This document shows, in pieces, positions 33,259 through 41,695 of a stretch of DNA of 64,000 nucleotides. The notes under the pieces are model-generated. The model saw only the letters and a list, made by a program, of their open reading frames with translations. It did not search any database and was not told the DNA's origin. Made by a program: the position numbers and the translations under genes. This DNA is from Plastoroseomonas hellenica (GTDB taxonomy: Bacteria > Pseudomonadota > Alphaproteobacteria > Acetobacterales > Acetobacteraceae): NCBI RefSeq assembly GCF_018129085.1, contig NZ_JAAGBB010000029.1:1-64000 (forward strand), written 5' to 3'. Numbering within the stretch: the first letter of the stretch is position 1; every line of letters starts with the position of its first letter.

Positions 33259-34899
33259 TCACGCGGCCAGGAGCAGGGCCGGTGCGTCCACGAGGCTGGC
33301 GAACAATGCGCCGTAAGGCGCGAGCGATGCGGATGTCCCATCTATCTCGGGGGCGTCGGCGCAGCCGGGCAGGATCGTCGCCTCGCCGACGCGCGCGAGA
33401 TCGATGCGCGCGGATGCGCCCGAGAGATTGAAGATGCAGACCACGTGGTTCCCTTCCCACATGCGCACGAAGCCGATCAGCGGCTCAGGCAGATCGAGCT
33501 GGCGCAGCGTCCCGTGGATGAGGGCGGGATGCGCCTTCCGGAACGCGATCATCGCGCGCGTGAAGCGCAGCACGCTGTCCGGATCGCTCTCCTGGACATC
33601 GACGGAACGGTGGACATGCTCGGGGCGGATCGGCAGCCAGGGCGTGGGGCCGGCGGTGAAGCCGGCATTCGGGGCCGTGGCCATCCAGGGCATCGGCGTG
33701 CGGCTGCCGTCACGCCCCTTGAAGTCCGGCCAATAGGCCAGGCCGAAGGGATCACGAATCTCTTCTTCCGTCAGCGCGACATCGGGCAGGCCGAGCTCCT
33801 CGCCCTGATAGACGCAGGCGGTGCCGCGCAGCGACAGCAGCAGCGCGATCAGCAGCTTGGTGTGCCGGTCATCGGGCACGCCGCCCGGCGACCAGCGGGT
33901 CGCGGCGCGTGCGACGTCGTGGTTGCTGAAGCTGAAGCAGGCCCAGCCTTGCTCGCCGGCTTCGCTCAGGCGGCCGAGCAGGGTGCGCACCGTCGGCCAA
34001 TCGAAACCGTCGCGGAGCGGCGACAGCGTATAGGCCATGTGCAGATGCGCATCACCGTGGGTGTAGTCCATCACGCGGCGATAGGCACCGATCTGGCTCG
34101 ACACCTCGCCCAGCGTGACGGCGCCGTAGCGGTCGGCCAGTGCGCGGATGCGCGCCAGGATACCGAAGGTGTCCGGATGCATCATGTCGTGCAGGTGTTC
34201 CTGCATGCCGAAGAGCTTGGCGGGCGCCCGGCCCTTGGGGCTCGCGGGGTTCGGGCGCAGTGCCGGGTCGTGGGCGAGGAAGTCCACGGCGTCCAGCCGG
34301 AAGCCGTCCACGCCGCGCTGCAGCCAGAACTCGCCGACCGCGAGCAGGGCATCGAGCGCCGCGGGGTTCGCGAGGTTGAGGGCGGGCTGGCTGACCAGGA
34401 AATGGTGCAGGTAATATTGCCGCCGGCGGACATCGTATGCCCAGGCGGGACCGCCGAAGACGCTCAGCCAGTTGTTGGGCGGCGTGCCGTCCGGGCGCGG
34501 ATCGGCCCAGACATAGAAATCGGACTTGTCGCCGTCGCGGCGCGCGCGGCTTTCCTGGAACCAGGCATGGCGGCTCGAGGTGTGGCCGCCGACCAGGTCG
34601 ATCAGCACCTTGATGCCGCGCGCATGGGCAGCGGCGAGGAAGGCGTCGAAATCCGCCATGGTCCCGAATTGCGGATCGACCGTGACGTGATCGGAGACGT
34701 CGTAGCCGAAATCATCCTGCGGCGAGCTATAAAAGGGGCAGAGCCAGACCGCATCGGCGCCGAGGGCAGCCACGTGATCGAGGCGCGCGATGGCACCGCG
34801 CAGATCCCCCACACCGTCGCCGTCGCTGTCGAGAAAACTGCGCGGGTAGATCTGATAGATGACCGCGCCGCGCCACCAGTCTTCGTCCTGCGTCACCAT
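33259..34899 (-). CDS. GH13-family alpha-glucosidase or related amylase
   Basis: The 546-residue protein is a GH13 enzyme with a (beta/alpha)8 barrel. Nucleophile Asp203 lies in GFRLDAVDF, acid/base Glu265 in TLGEVSS and the third Asp328 in FSNHD. The region I motif reads DLVGGHTS, with Gly in place of the usual Asn before the His. Family length and WWRGAVIYQIYPRSF fit oligo-1,6- or alpha-1,4-glucosidases. No signal peptide is seen, so it is cytoplasmic and acts on imported oligosaccharides or stored glucans. Its 3' end is 25 bp from candidate operator site 3. Confidence 0.9.
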   Translation of the reverse strand: MVTQDEDWWRGAVIYQIYPRSFLDSDGDGVGDLRGAIARLDHVAALGADAVWLCPFYSSPQDDFGYDVSDHVTVDPQFGTMADFDAFLAAAHARGIKVLIDLVGGHTSSRHAWFQESRARRDGDKSDFYVWADPRPDGTPPNNWLSVFGGPAWAYDVRRRQYYLHHFLVSQPALNLANPAALDALLAVGEFWLQRGVDGFRLDAVDFLAHDPALRPNPASPKGRAPAKLFGMQEHLHDMMHPDTFGILARIRALADRYGAVTLGEVSSQIGAYRRVMDYTHGDAHLHMAYTLSPLRDGFDWPTVRTLLGRLSEAGEQGWACFSFSNHDVARAATRWSPGGVPDDRHTKLLIALLLSLRGTACVYQGEELGLPDVALTEEEIRDPFGLAYWPDFKGRDGSRTPMPWMATAPNAGFTAGPTPWLPIRPEHVHRSVDVQESDPDSVLRFTRAMIAFRKAHPALIHGTLRQLDLPEPLIGFVRMWEGNHVVCIFNLSGASARIDLARVGEATILPGCADAPEIDGTSASLAPYGALFASLVDAPALLLAA

Positions 34900-35108
34900 G
34901 CCCCCAAATCGACCCGGCTGGTCCGGGCTCGTCGTCGCTGGACGGCGATTACCGCCGGGAAGGTTAAATAATCAAGGTTTCGTGACAGATCGAAGGCAGT
35001 GCCGCCGTATTTTCTTCTTTATGTGGCGCCGGAACTATCGCGCGGCGGTAGTATTTTCATGCCGCCTATCGCCCTGTGGCTTCGGGTGGTGGTGCTTGCG
35101 TCACCTTG

Positions 35109-35834
35109 TCAGGCACTGTCTGGACTGGGCGGCCTTGGAAAGAAGCCCTGCGCCCGCAACTCGTTGGCCGCGATATCCACCGCCGCCAGGAGCGCCGCAT
35201 CCGTCAGGCGGCTGCCCAGGCCGACCACGGCGAGCGCGCCGAGGAAGGCGCCGTCCCCCTCGAATACCGGCACCGATACCGATGCAAGCTCGGGCGTGCG
35301 CTCCGCGCGCGTGATCGCATAGCCGCGGGCCAGCACCGCGGCGGCAAGTGGGGTGGACCCGCCGGTATGGGCGAGCAGGACGTGGACCGAGGAACCCCCT
35401 TCGGCCAGTGGGACATGGTCCCCGACCTCAACATGGTGGCGCAGCTCGCGGCGCGCGTTGACCCGGAACAGGCAGACCCGGTCGCCGCCATTGCGGGTGT
35501 AGAAGGCGGCGCTCTCCCTGGTCTGCTGCATGACGCGCTGGAGCACCGCCGGCATGCGCGTGCTGAGGTCCGAGGTCGCGCGGTAGAGCGCGCCCAGCCG
35601 CAGCGGCGTCGGCCCGGGCGCGTAGCGGCCATCCTCTTCGCGCTGGACATAGCCGTGGCGGGCGAGGGTGCCGAGCAGCCGCAGCAAGGTCGCCTTGTCG
35701 AGGCTGGTCGCCTGGGCGAAGTCCCGAAGATGCAGCCGGAGCCGGCTCTCGGAGAAGCAGCCGAGGACGGCGAAAGCGCGGTCCAGCACGCCAGCCGGCG
35801 GCCGCCTTTCCAGCACGTCAGGGGATGCCTCCAA
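35109..35834 (-). CDS. IclR-family transcriptional regulator
   Basis: The 241-residue protein has an N-terminal winged helix (DRAFAVLGCF, LRDFAQATSLDKATLLRLLGTLARHGYVQ) and a C-terminal GAF-like effector domain (RNGGDRVCLFRVNARRELRHHVEVGDHVPLAEGG). The start is TTG at 35834, with AGGAGG 6 bp upstream. IclR proteins respond to aromatic or small organic acids. It is divergent from the lyase-Bug operon, with a dyad in between that is a likely operator. Confidence 0.9.
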   Translation of the reverse strand: MEASPDVLERRPPAGVLDRAFAVLGCFSESRLRLHLRDFAQATSLDKATLLRLLGTLARHGYVQREEDGRYAPGPTPLRLGALYRATSDLSTRMPAVLQRVMQQTRESAAFYTRNGGDRVCLFRVNARRELRHHVEVGDHVPLAEGGSSVHVLLAHTGGSTPLAAAVLARGYAITRAERTPELASVSVPVFEGDGAFLGALAVVGLGSRLTDAALLAAVDIAANELRAQGFFPRPPSPDSA

Positions 35835-35910
35835 GGGGTTCCTCCTGCTCGATCATCGGGCGCTGGACATGCCAGCGGCCCCTCGCCTAGGCTCGTTCGT
35901 ACAATGAAAA

Positions 35911-35931
35911 GCATTTCAGTGAATGAAATGC
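35911..35931. promoter_or_regulatory. candidate IclR operator
   Basis: A perfect inverted repeat has arms GCATTTCA and TGAAATGC separated by 5 bp. It lies 77 bp before the IclR start and 19 bp before the lyase gene start. An AT-centred dyad of this kind is usual for IclR regulators. Confidence 0.6.
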
Positions 35932-35950
35932 AAGCCCAGGGGAGTGGCGC

Positions 35951-37357
35951 ATGACCTCGATGGCCATGCCAGGGACGACGTCCGGGCCGATGAGCGTTTC
36001 CGTCTTCGACATGCAGGCGCTCCAGCATCTCTGGAGCAGCGAGGAGCTGCGCCGCATCTTCTCGGAAACCAACCGCATCCAGAAATGGCTCGACATCGAG
36101 GCTGCCCTCGCCGCCGCGCAGGCGCGCCTCGGCATCATCCCCGAGGAAGCGGCGCGTGGCATCGCCGGCCAGGCACGGGCAGAGCGGATCGATCTGGCGA
36201 AACTCGGGGCCGAGACGCGGCGCATCAAGCATTCCCTGGTGCCGACGCTCCGGCAGTTCCAGGCGCTCTGCCCCGGCGAGACCGGCCAGTGGCTGCATTA
36301 CGGCGCGACCACGCAGGACATCCTCGACACCGGCATGGTTCTGCAGATCCGGGACGCGCATGCGGCCTTCCTGCGCGATATCAGCGCGATCGGCCGCGAG
36401 CTCGCGCGCCTCGCGGAAGCGCATCGCGGCACGGTCATGGCGGGGCGCACCCATGCAGTGCAGGCGCTGCCGATCACCTTCGGCCATAAATGCGCGATCT
36501 GGCTCGATGAAGTCGAGCGTCACCACATCCGGCTCAAGGAAATCGAGCCGCGCATCTTCGTCGGCCTGCTGGTCGGCGCGGTCGGCACCCAGGCTTCCTA
36601 CGGGCCGGAGGCGCGCGCGGTTGAGCGGCTGACCTTGGAAGGCCTCGGCCTCGCGGTGCCCGACATCAGCTGGGCGCCGGCGCGGGACCGCTTCGCCGAG
36701 TATGCGAACCTCCTCGCGCTCATCGGCGGCACGCTCGGCAAGATCGGCAACGAGCTGCTCAACTTGCAGCGCAACGAGATCGCCGAGGTCGAGGAAGGCT
36801 TCAACGAAGGCAAGCTCGGTTCCTCGACCATGCCGCACAAGCGCAACCCGGTGCTGGCCGAGAACATCGCCTGCCTGTCGCGCGCGCTCCGCTACAGCGC
36901 GACGCTGATGACCGAGGCGATGGTGGCCGAGCATGAGCGCGACGGCATCGCCTGGAAGACCGAATGGAAGGCGATGCCGGAATGCTGCCTGATCGCCGGC
37001 GCCATGCTGTCCCAGACGGCGGACCTGCTCCGCGCCCTCCGCGTCGATGCCGATGCCATGCGGCGCAACCTCGACGTCATGCGCGGCTATGTGCTGTCCG
37101 AGCGGGTTATGCTCGCGCTCGGCACCAAGGTCGGCAAGCAGAACGCCCATGAATGGGTCTACGAAGCGTCGATGCACGGCATCGAGAACCGGCTGGATTT
37201 CGCCGACGCGATGCGCCGCCATCCCCGGATCGCCGCAGTGCTCGAGGAGGAGGAGATCCGGAGCCTCACCGAGCCGGCGGGCTATCTCGGCCAGATTAGC
37301 GCGAGCATCGACCGCGTGCTGGCGCGGGTGCGCGAGAGCGGCTGGCTGAACGACTAG
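35951..37357 (+). CDS. adenylosuccinate lyase/cycloisomerase-family protein
   Basis: The 468-residue protein is a fumarase/aspartase superfamily lyase with the signature GSSTMPHKRNP and the catalytic regions TTQDILDT and MAGRTHAVQALPITFGH. It is either an adenylosuccinate lyase-like protein or a 3-carboxy-cis,cis-muconate cycloisomerase-type enzyme. The IclR neighbour and Bug gene favour catabolism of an organic acid over purine synthesis. GGAG lies 6 bp before the ATG. A Bug gene follows 97 bp later. Confidence 0.8.
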   Translation: MTSMAMPGTTSGPMSVSVFDMQALQHLWSSEELRRIFSETNRIQKWLDIEAALAAAQARLGIIPEEAARGIAGQARAERIDLAKLGAETRRIKHSLVPTLRQFQALCPGETGQWLHYGATTQDILDTGMVLQIRDAHAAFLRDISAIGRELARLAEAHRGTVMAGRTHAVQALPITFGHKCAIWLDEVERHHIRLKEIEPRIFVGLLVGAVGTQASYGPEARAVERLTLEGLGLAVPDISWAPARDRFAEYANLLALIGGTLGKIGNELLNLQRNEIAEVEEGFNEGKLGSSTMPHKRNPVLAENIACLSRALRYSATLMTEAMVAEHERDGIAWKTEWKAMPECCLIAGAMLSQTADLLRALRVDADAMRRNLDVMRGYVLSERVMLALGTKVGKQNAHEWVYEASMHGIENRLDFADAMRRHPRIAAVLEEEEIRSLTEPAGYLGQISASIDRVLARVRESGWLND

Positions 37358-37454
37358 ACATCGACGCCGGGGAGAGAGCGACGGCGGAGCACCATGGAGC
37401 TGAACGGCCCTGAACTAAGCGGGGCGCGCTGGGAAAAAATCGGGGAGCCACGCA

Positions 37455-38486
37455 ATGTCCAAACCGCCATCCTGTAGCCCACCTTTGCCGGGACGCGTTG
37501 CCATTGGGCGGCGCCTGGCCAGCGCGGCGCTGGCGCTGGCGCTGGCCCTGGCCACTGCGACGATCGCCGGGGCTTCGGCGCAGCCGGTCAGCTTCGCCAG
37601 CCGCCCGGTCACGCTGATCGTGCCTTTCCCGCCCGGCGGCGGCGTCGATACCGTCGCCCGCGCGCTCGCGGAACGCCTCTCGGCGACCCTCGGCACCACC
37701 GTGCTGGTGGACAACAAGCCGGGCGCCTCCACCCTGCTCGCCGCGGCCCATGTGGCGCGTGCCACGCCTGACGGCCATACGCTGTTCATTGGCACGCCAT
37801 CGCTTTCGATCAATGCGGCGCTGCAACCGAACCAGCAGCCGGGCGATCCGCGCCGGGTCCTGACGCCGGTCGTACGGCTGGCGCGACAACCCTATGTGCT
37901 GGTCGCCGGGCCGGCGCTCGCCTCGGTGCAGGATGTGGGTGGGCTGATCGCCTGGGCACAGGCCCGGCCGGGCGAGCTGAACCTCGCCAATTCCGGCAGC
38001 CTGACGGCGCCACGCATGGCGGCCGAGCTGCTCGCCGACCGCGCCGCGATCCGGATCGTCACCGTGCCCTATCGCGGCGGCGCGCAAGCCGCGCTCGATG
38101 TCACCGGCGGCCGCGTGCATGGCAGTTTCGCGCAGGTGATCGAAGCCCTGCCGATGCTGCGCAACGGCGCCCGGGCGCTCGCCGTCAGCTCGCGCGAGCG
38201 TTCGCCCATCCTGCCCGAAGTGCCCTCGGTCGCCGAGACTTTCCCCGGCTTCGACGTCTCGAGCTGGAGCGGCCTCTTCGCGCCCGCCCTCACGCCGGAG
38301 CCGGTGCTGGACCGGCTGAACGCCGTGGTCAACGAAGCGCTGGCCGACGAGACGCTGCGGGCGCGCTTCCGCGAGGAAGGCATCGAATTCGTCGGCGGTA
38401 CGCGCCAGGAGCTCGGCGAACTACTCGATCGCGAGATCCGCGGCTGGGAGGAGCTGCAGCGCCGGGCCAGGCTGCAGCTCGACTAG
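37455..38486 (+). CDS. Bug/TctC-family periplasmic binding protein
   Basis: The 343-residue protein has a signal peptide ending at ASAQ, and Bug motifs FASRPVTLIVPFPPGGGVDTVAR, VDNKPGASTLLAA and VPYRGGAQAALD. It is probably the substrate sensor or uptake protein of the lyase operon. GGGGAG lies 7 bp before the ATG. No tctA or tctB is present. Confidence 0.9.
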   Translation: MSKPPSCSPPLPGRVAIGRRLASAALALALALATATIAGASAQPVSFASRPVTLIVPFPPGGGVDTVARALAERLSATLGTTVLVDNKPGASTLLAAAHVARATPDGHTLFIGTPSLSINAALQPNQQPGDPRRVLTPVVRLARQPYVLVAGPALASVQDVGGLIAWAQARPGELNLANSGSLTAPRMAAELLADRAAIRIVTVPYRGGAQAALDVTGGRVHGSFAQVIEALPMLRNGARALAVSSRERSPILPEVPSVAETFPGFDVSSWSGLFAPALTPEPVLDRLNAVVNEALADETLRARFREEGIEFVGGTRQELGELLDREIRGWEELQRRARLQLD

Positions 38487-38605
38487 GGAGGGATATTCGT
38501 GACCACCACCACCGGCCGAGACGGTCATCGCGGCCGCGCGTCACCTGCTCGGTGACTCCTGGGCCTGCGACCGCCGACCGCTTGAAGCGGCCCGGCTGGA
38601 CCGCC

Positions 38606-39589
38606 TCAATCCGCGAATTCCCCGGCGGCCTGCAGGATGGGCCGCCAGCGCGCGACCTCGCGCGCCAGCAGCTCGCGCAGCGCCTCCGGCGTGCCGGTGG
38701 CCTCGGGCTCGGGCGCGGTGCCAAGCTCGGTCAGCCGGGCGGTGACGCGGGCATCGGCCAGCGCCACGCGCAAGGCGCGGTTCAGCCGCTGGATGACCGG
38801 CTGCGGCGTGCCCGCTGGTGCGAACAGCGCCTGCCAGATGCTGAGCTGGAAATCGGGCATCCCCGCTTCGGCCGTTGTCGGCACCTCGGGCAGGGCCGGC
38901 AGGCGCTGGGGCGCTGCGAGCGCGAAGGCGCGCACCGAGCGCCCGTGGACCTGGCCGAGCGCGCTGGTCGTCTGGTCGCAATAGAGATCGATCCGGCCGG
39001 CGCTCAGCTCCGGGAAGACCTCGCCCGAGCTGCGATAGGGCACCGTCGTCGCCTGCATGCGCAGCGCCGCCTGCATCAGCATGGCGCAGAGCTGCGAGGA
39101 GGAGCCGAGCCCGGCATGCGCGAGGTTCGCCTGGGCGCCCTGCCGCCGCAGATAGTCGACCATTTCCGCCAGCGTGCTGCCCGGGAAGTTCGGCCGGCCG
39201 ATCCAGACCATCGGGTTGCGGTTCATCAGCCCGATCGGCTCGAAATCCTTGACCGGGTCGTAGGCGAGGCGCCGGTACAGCGTCGGCGCCGTGGACATGC
39301 CGATATTGTGCATCAGCAGGCGATAGCCGTCGGGCCGCGCCTGCGCGGCGCGGGCGACGCCGACCGTCCCCCCGGCGCCGGGGATGTTCTCGATGACCAG
39401 CGGCTGGCCGAGGTCGCGGCCCATCGCCTCCGCGATCACCCGCGCCACGCCGTCGATCGGCCCGGGCGCGAAGGGGATGATCATGGTGATCGGCTGCGTG
39501 GGCCAAGCCTGCGCCAGGGCCGGTGCGGGGCCAAACCATGCCGCGGCCATGGCGGCGGCGCCCCCGATCAGCAGCGAACGTCTCTTCAT
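38606..39589 (-). CDS. Bug/TctC-family periplasmic binding protein
   Basis: The 327-residue protein has a signal MKRRSLLIGGAAAMAAAWFG cleaved after LAQ. Bug motifs are WPTQPITMIIPFAPGPIDGVARV, VIENIPGAGGTVGVA and YDPVKDFEPIGL. In the usual PFPPGGxxD motif the second Gly-Gly is replaced by Pro-Ile (APGPID), a variant that may change the carboxylate-binding loop. It is convergent with the preceding Bug gene and upstream of no permease. Confidence 0.88.
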   Translation of the reverse strand: MKRRSLLIGGAAAMAAAWFGPAPALAQAWPTQPITMIIPFAPGPIDGVARVIAEAMGRDLGQPLVIENIPGAGGTVGVARAAQARPDGYRLLMHNIGMSTAPTLYRRLAYDPVKDFEPIGLMNRNPMVWIGRPNFPGSTLAEMVDYLRRQGAQANLAHAGLGSSSQLCAMLMQAALRMQATTVPYRSSGEVFPELSAGRIDLYCDQTTSALGQVHGRSVRAFALAAPQRLPALPEVPTTAEAGMPDFQLSIWQALFAPAGTPQPVIQRLNRALRVALADARVTARLTELGTAPEPEATGTPEALRELLAREVARWRPILQAAGEFAD

Positions 39590-39668
39590 CGCGGAGCTTC
39601 CTTCTGCGTGAGATGCGAACGATCGGCCGCCGGGCAGCGGTGGGGACGCCGGCGCGGCGCGGGCGCTG

Positions 39669-40130
39669 TCAGTCCGGGCGATAGGCGGCCACGAGGTCGA
39701 CCTCGACCCGCGCCCCGGGCGTAGAGAGCTGGTTGATGCAGACGGTCGTGCTCACCGGGCGCCAGCTCTCGAAGTACCGGCCCTGCACGGCATTGAGGCC
39801 ATCCTGGTCGCGCATATCCGTCAGGTAGCGGGTCACCTTCACCACATCGGTCCAGGCCAGGCCCTCATGCGCGAGGATGGCGCCGAGCGTGTCGAAGACG
39901 CGGGTCGCCTGGTCCTCGATGCGGACGGGGTGGTCGTGCTCCTCCGGCCGGTGTGGGTGATGGTGGTAGAGGGGCGATGGGGTGGCGCCGGAGACGTAGA
40001 GCAGGTCGCCGCCGCCGCGCACCCGGATGGCCGGGGCATAGGGCATGTCCGCCTGGCGCTCGGGCTGGGTCTGGATCTCGCCGAGGCGGTTGTTGGTCGG
40101 GGATAGCCGGAACGGGGGTCTTTGCGGCAT
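39669..40130 (-). CDS. RidA/YjgF-family protein with His-rich insert
   Basis: The 153-residue protein has the RidA pattern LLYVSGATPSP, RVFDTLGAILAHEGLAWTDVVKVTRYLTDM and CINQLSTPGARVEVDLVA. Between them sits SPLYHHHPHRPEEHDHPV, a His-rich loop. The catalytic Arg of deaminating RidA proteins (in a segment preceding E) appears changed: GARVEVD does contain an Arg before Val-Glu. It probably acts on reactive imines or is a paralogue with other chemistry. ATG 40130 has AGGAGG 6 bp upstream. It lies next to a Bug gene. Confidence 0.82.
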   Translation of the reverse strand: MPQRPPFRLSPTNNRLGEIQTQPERQADMPYAPAIRVRGGGDLLYVSGATPSPLYHHHPHRPEEHDHPVRIEDQATRVFDTLGAILAHEGLAWTDVVKVTRYLTDMRDQDGLNAVQGRYFESWRPVSTTVCINQLSTPGARVEVDLVAAYRPD

Positions 40131-40205
40131 GTGCGGCCTCCTGACGGGTGGCTGCATCTCATCGCCTGTAATAGCTTCCTGTCAAGATATTTGATGGAAA
40201 GATAA

Positions 40206-40703
40206 ATGCGTGAACGCGACATCGTGGATGAGCTGGCCGAGGCCTGGCAGGAAGCACGGCCCGGGATGGACGCCTCGCATCTGCACATCCTCGGCCGTGT
40301 CTCCCGGATCGAGGCGCAGTTCCGCCGCCGGATCGAGGCGTGGCTGGCGCCCTTCGGCCTGAGCTGGGACATGTTCGACCTGGCGGCGACGCTGCTGCGC
40401 GCGCCCGGGAACGCTATGCGCCCCGGGGAGCTGTCGCGCTGGTGCCTGCTATCATCGGGCGCCATGACCAAGCGGATCGACCGGCTGGTGGCGGCCGGGC
40501 TTGCGGAGCGCAGCCCCGACCCGGCCGACCGGCGTGCGCAGCTCGTGCGCCTCACGCCGGCGGGGCTCGCTTTGGCCGAGCAGGCGGTGCCGGCGCATTT
40601 CGCGGCCGCCCGGGCACTGGTCGCCGAGTTGGCGCCGGAGGAGCGGGAGGTCTTTTCAGGCCTGGCGCGCCGGCTGCTGCTCGTGCTCGAGAAGCAGGGC
40701 TGA
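40206..40703 (+). CDS. MarR-family transcriptional regulator
   Basis: The 165-residue winged-helix protein has LSRWCLLSSGAMTKRIDRLVAAGLAERSPDPADRRAQLVRLTPAG, the typical MarR recognition helix and beta-wing (DxRAxxVxLT). It is divergent from ridA. The gap contains TCAA-GATAT-TTGA (40182-40194), a possible small operator. Its last 48 bp overlap the 3' end of the LysR gene on the other strand. Confidence 0.88.
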   Translation: MRERDIVDELAEAWQEARPGMDASHLHILGRVSRIEAQFRRRIEAWLAPFGLSWDMFDLAATLLRAPGNAMRPGELSRWCLLSSGAMTKRIDRLVAAGLAERSPDPADRRAQLVRLTPAGLALAEQAVPAHFAAARALVAELAPEEREVFSGLARRLLLVLEKQG

Positions 40704-41594
40704 CGGCCCCCCTCCCAGCGCCCGCCTTGCGGCATCGAGCAGCGGCGTGATGAGCGGGTTGCGCGTGTCGCTCCGCCAGCAGAGCGCGGTTTCGGTCCAT
40801 ATCTCGTCCTCGGCAAAGCGGCGGAAAGCGATGCCGCGGACGGCCATCAAGGCCGCCGTCTCCGGCACGATGGCAACGCCTTCCCCGGCCAGCACCAGCC
40901 CGAGCGCGGTCTGCACGGTGCGGAAGGACTGGCGCGTCCGCGGCCGCACGCCGTGCCGTTCCAGGAAGGTCGATATCGTCGCCGCCAACCCGGCTTCCGC
41001 TGCGGCGCGCGGCAGGCCGATCAGGGTCTGGTCGGCCAACGCCGCCACCGGCACGGCGTCGTGGTGCGCCAGGGCGCTGCTGTCGGGCATGGCCAGGATC
41101 AGTCGCTCCGGCGCCAGGACCTCGGCGATGACATCGGGGTGCCGCACCGGTGGGCGGCAGAGACCGGCAGTGACCAGCCCCTCGACGACAGCGGCCTCGT
41201 TCGTCGAGGCGTCGAGCTCCCGCAATTCCAGCGTGGCGCCCGGGCAGGCGGCGCGGAGCAGCGGCAGCAGTCGCGGCAGTGCCCCGAGCGCCAGGCTGTG
41301 CATGTAGCCCAGCACCAACCGGCCGCCTCGCCCCGCCGCGGCATCCCGCGCCACCGCCGCGGCATCCGCGGCCCCTTCCAGGACGTCCCGCGCGGGGCCC
41401 AGGAAGGCCTGCCCGGCCGCGGTCAGCCGCACGCCGCGCGCGTGCCGCTCGAACAGCGGCGCCCCGATCTCGGTCTCCAGCGCACGGATCTGCACCGAGA
41501 GCGGTGGCTGCGCCATGCCCAGCCGGACGGCGGCACGGCCGAAATGCAGCTCCTCCGCCAGGGCGACGAAGTAGCGAAGGTGGCGCAGCTCCAT
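40656..41594 (-). CDS. LysR-family transcriptional regulator
   Basis: The 312-residue protein starts MELRHLRYFVALAEELHFGRAAVRLGMAQPPLSVQIRALETEIGAPLF, a textbook LysR helix-turn-helix. The C-terminal effector domain follows (GYMHSLALGALPRLLPLL, LADQTLIGLPR). ATG 41594 or the in-frame ATG at 41600 could start it; the upstream dyad favours the former. It is divergent from the TauD-type dioxygenase, its probable target. Confidence 0.92.
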   Translation of the reverse strand: MELRHLRYFVALAEELHFGRAAVRLGMAQPPLSVQIRALETEIGAPLFERHARGVRLTAAGQAFLGPARDVLEGAADAAAVARDAAAGRGGRLVLGYMHSLALGALPRLLPLLRAACPGATLELRELDASTNEAAVVEGLVTAGLCRPPVRHPDVIAEVLAPERLILAMPDSSALAHHDAVPVAALADQTLIGLPRAAAEAGLAATISTFLERHGVRPRTRQSFRTVQTALGLVLAGEGVAIVPETAALMAVRGIAFRRFAEDEIWTETALCWRSDTRNPLITPLLDAARRALGGGPSALLLEHEQQPARQA

Positions 41595-41597
41595 CGT

Positions 41598-41614
41598 CAT
41601 ATCTTCGAAGTATG
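41598..41614. promoter_or_regulatory. dyad at the LysR start
   Basis: CTTCGAAG (41603-41610) is a perfect 8-bp palindrome flanked by CATA and TATG. It lies immediately upstream of the LysR start and 82 bp before the dioxygenase ATG. It resembles a LysR autoregulatory site. Confidence 0.45.
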
Positions 41615-41695
41615 GAGCGGAAGGCAAAGCAATATTGGACGCTCCCCGCGGGCCGATGCGACAGTCACAGGATCGACACAGCGCAGGTGGCCCGC

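Noticed and set aside
34900-35108. Possible small gene between the glucosidase and IclR genes
   Set aside because: AT-richer spacer with no convincing frame or ribosome binding site.
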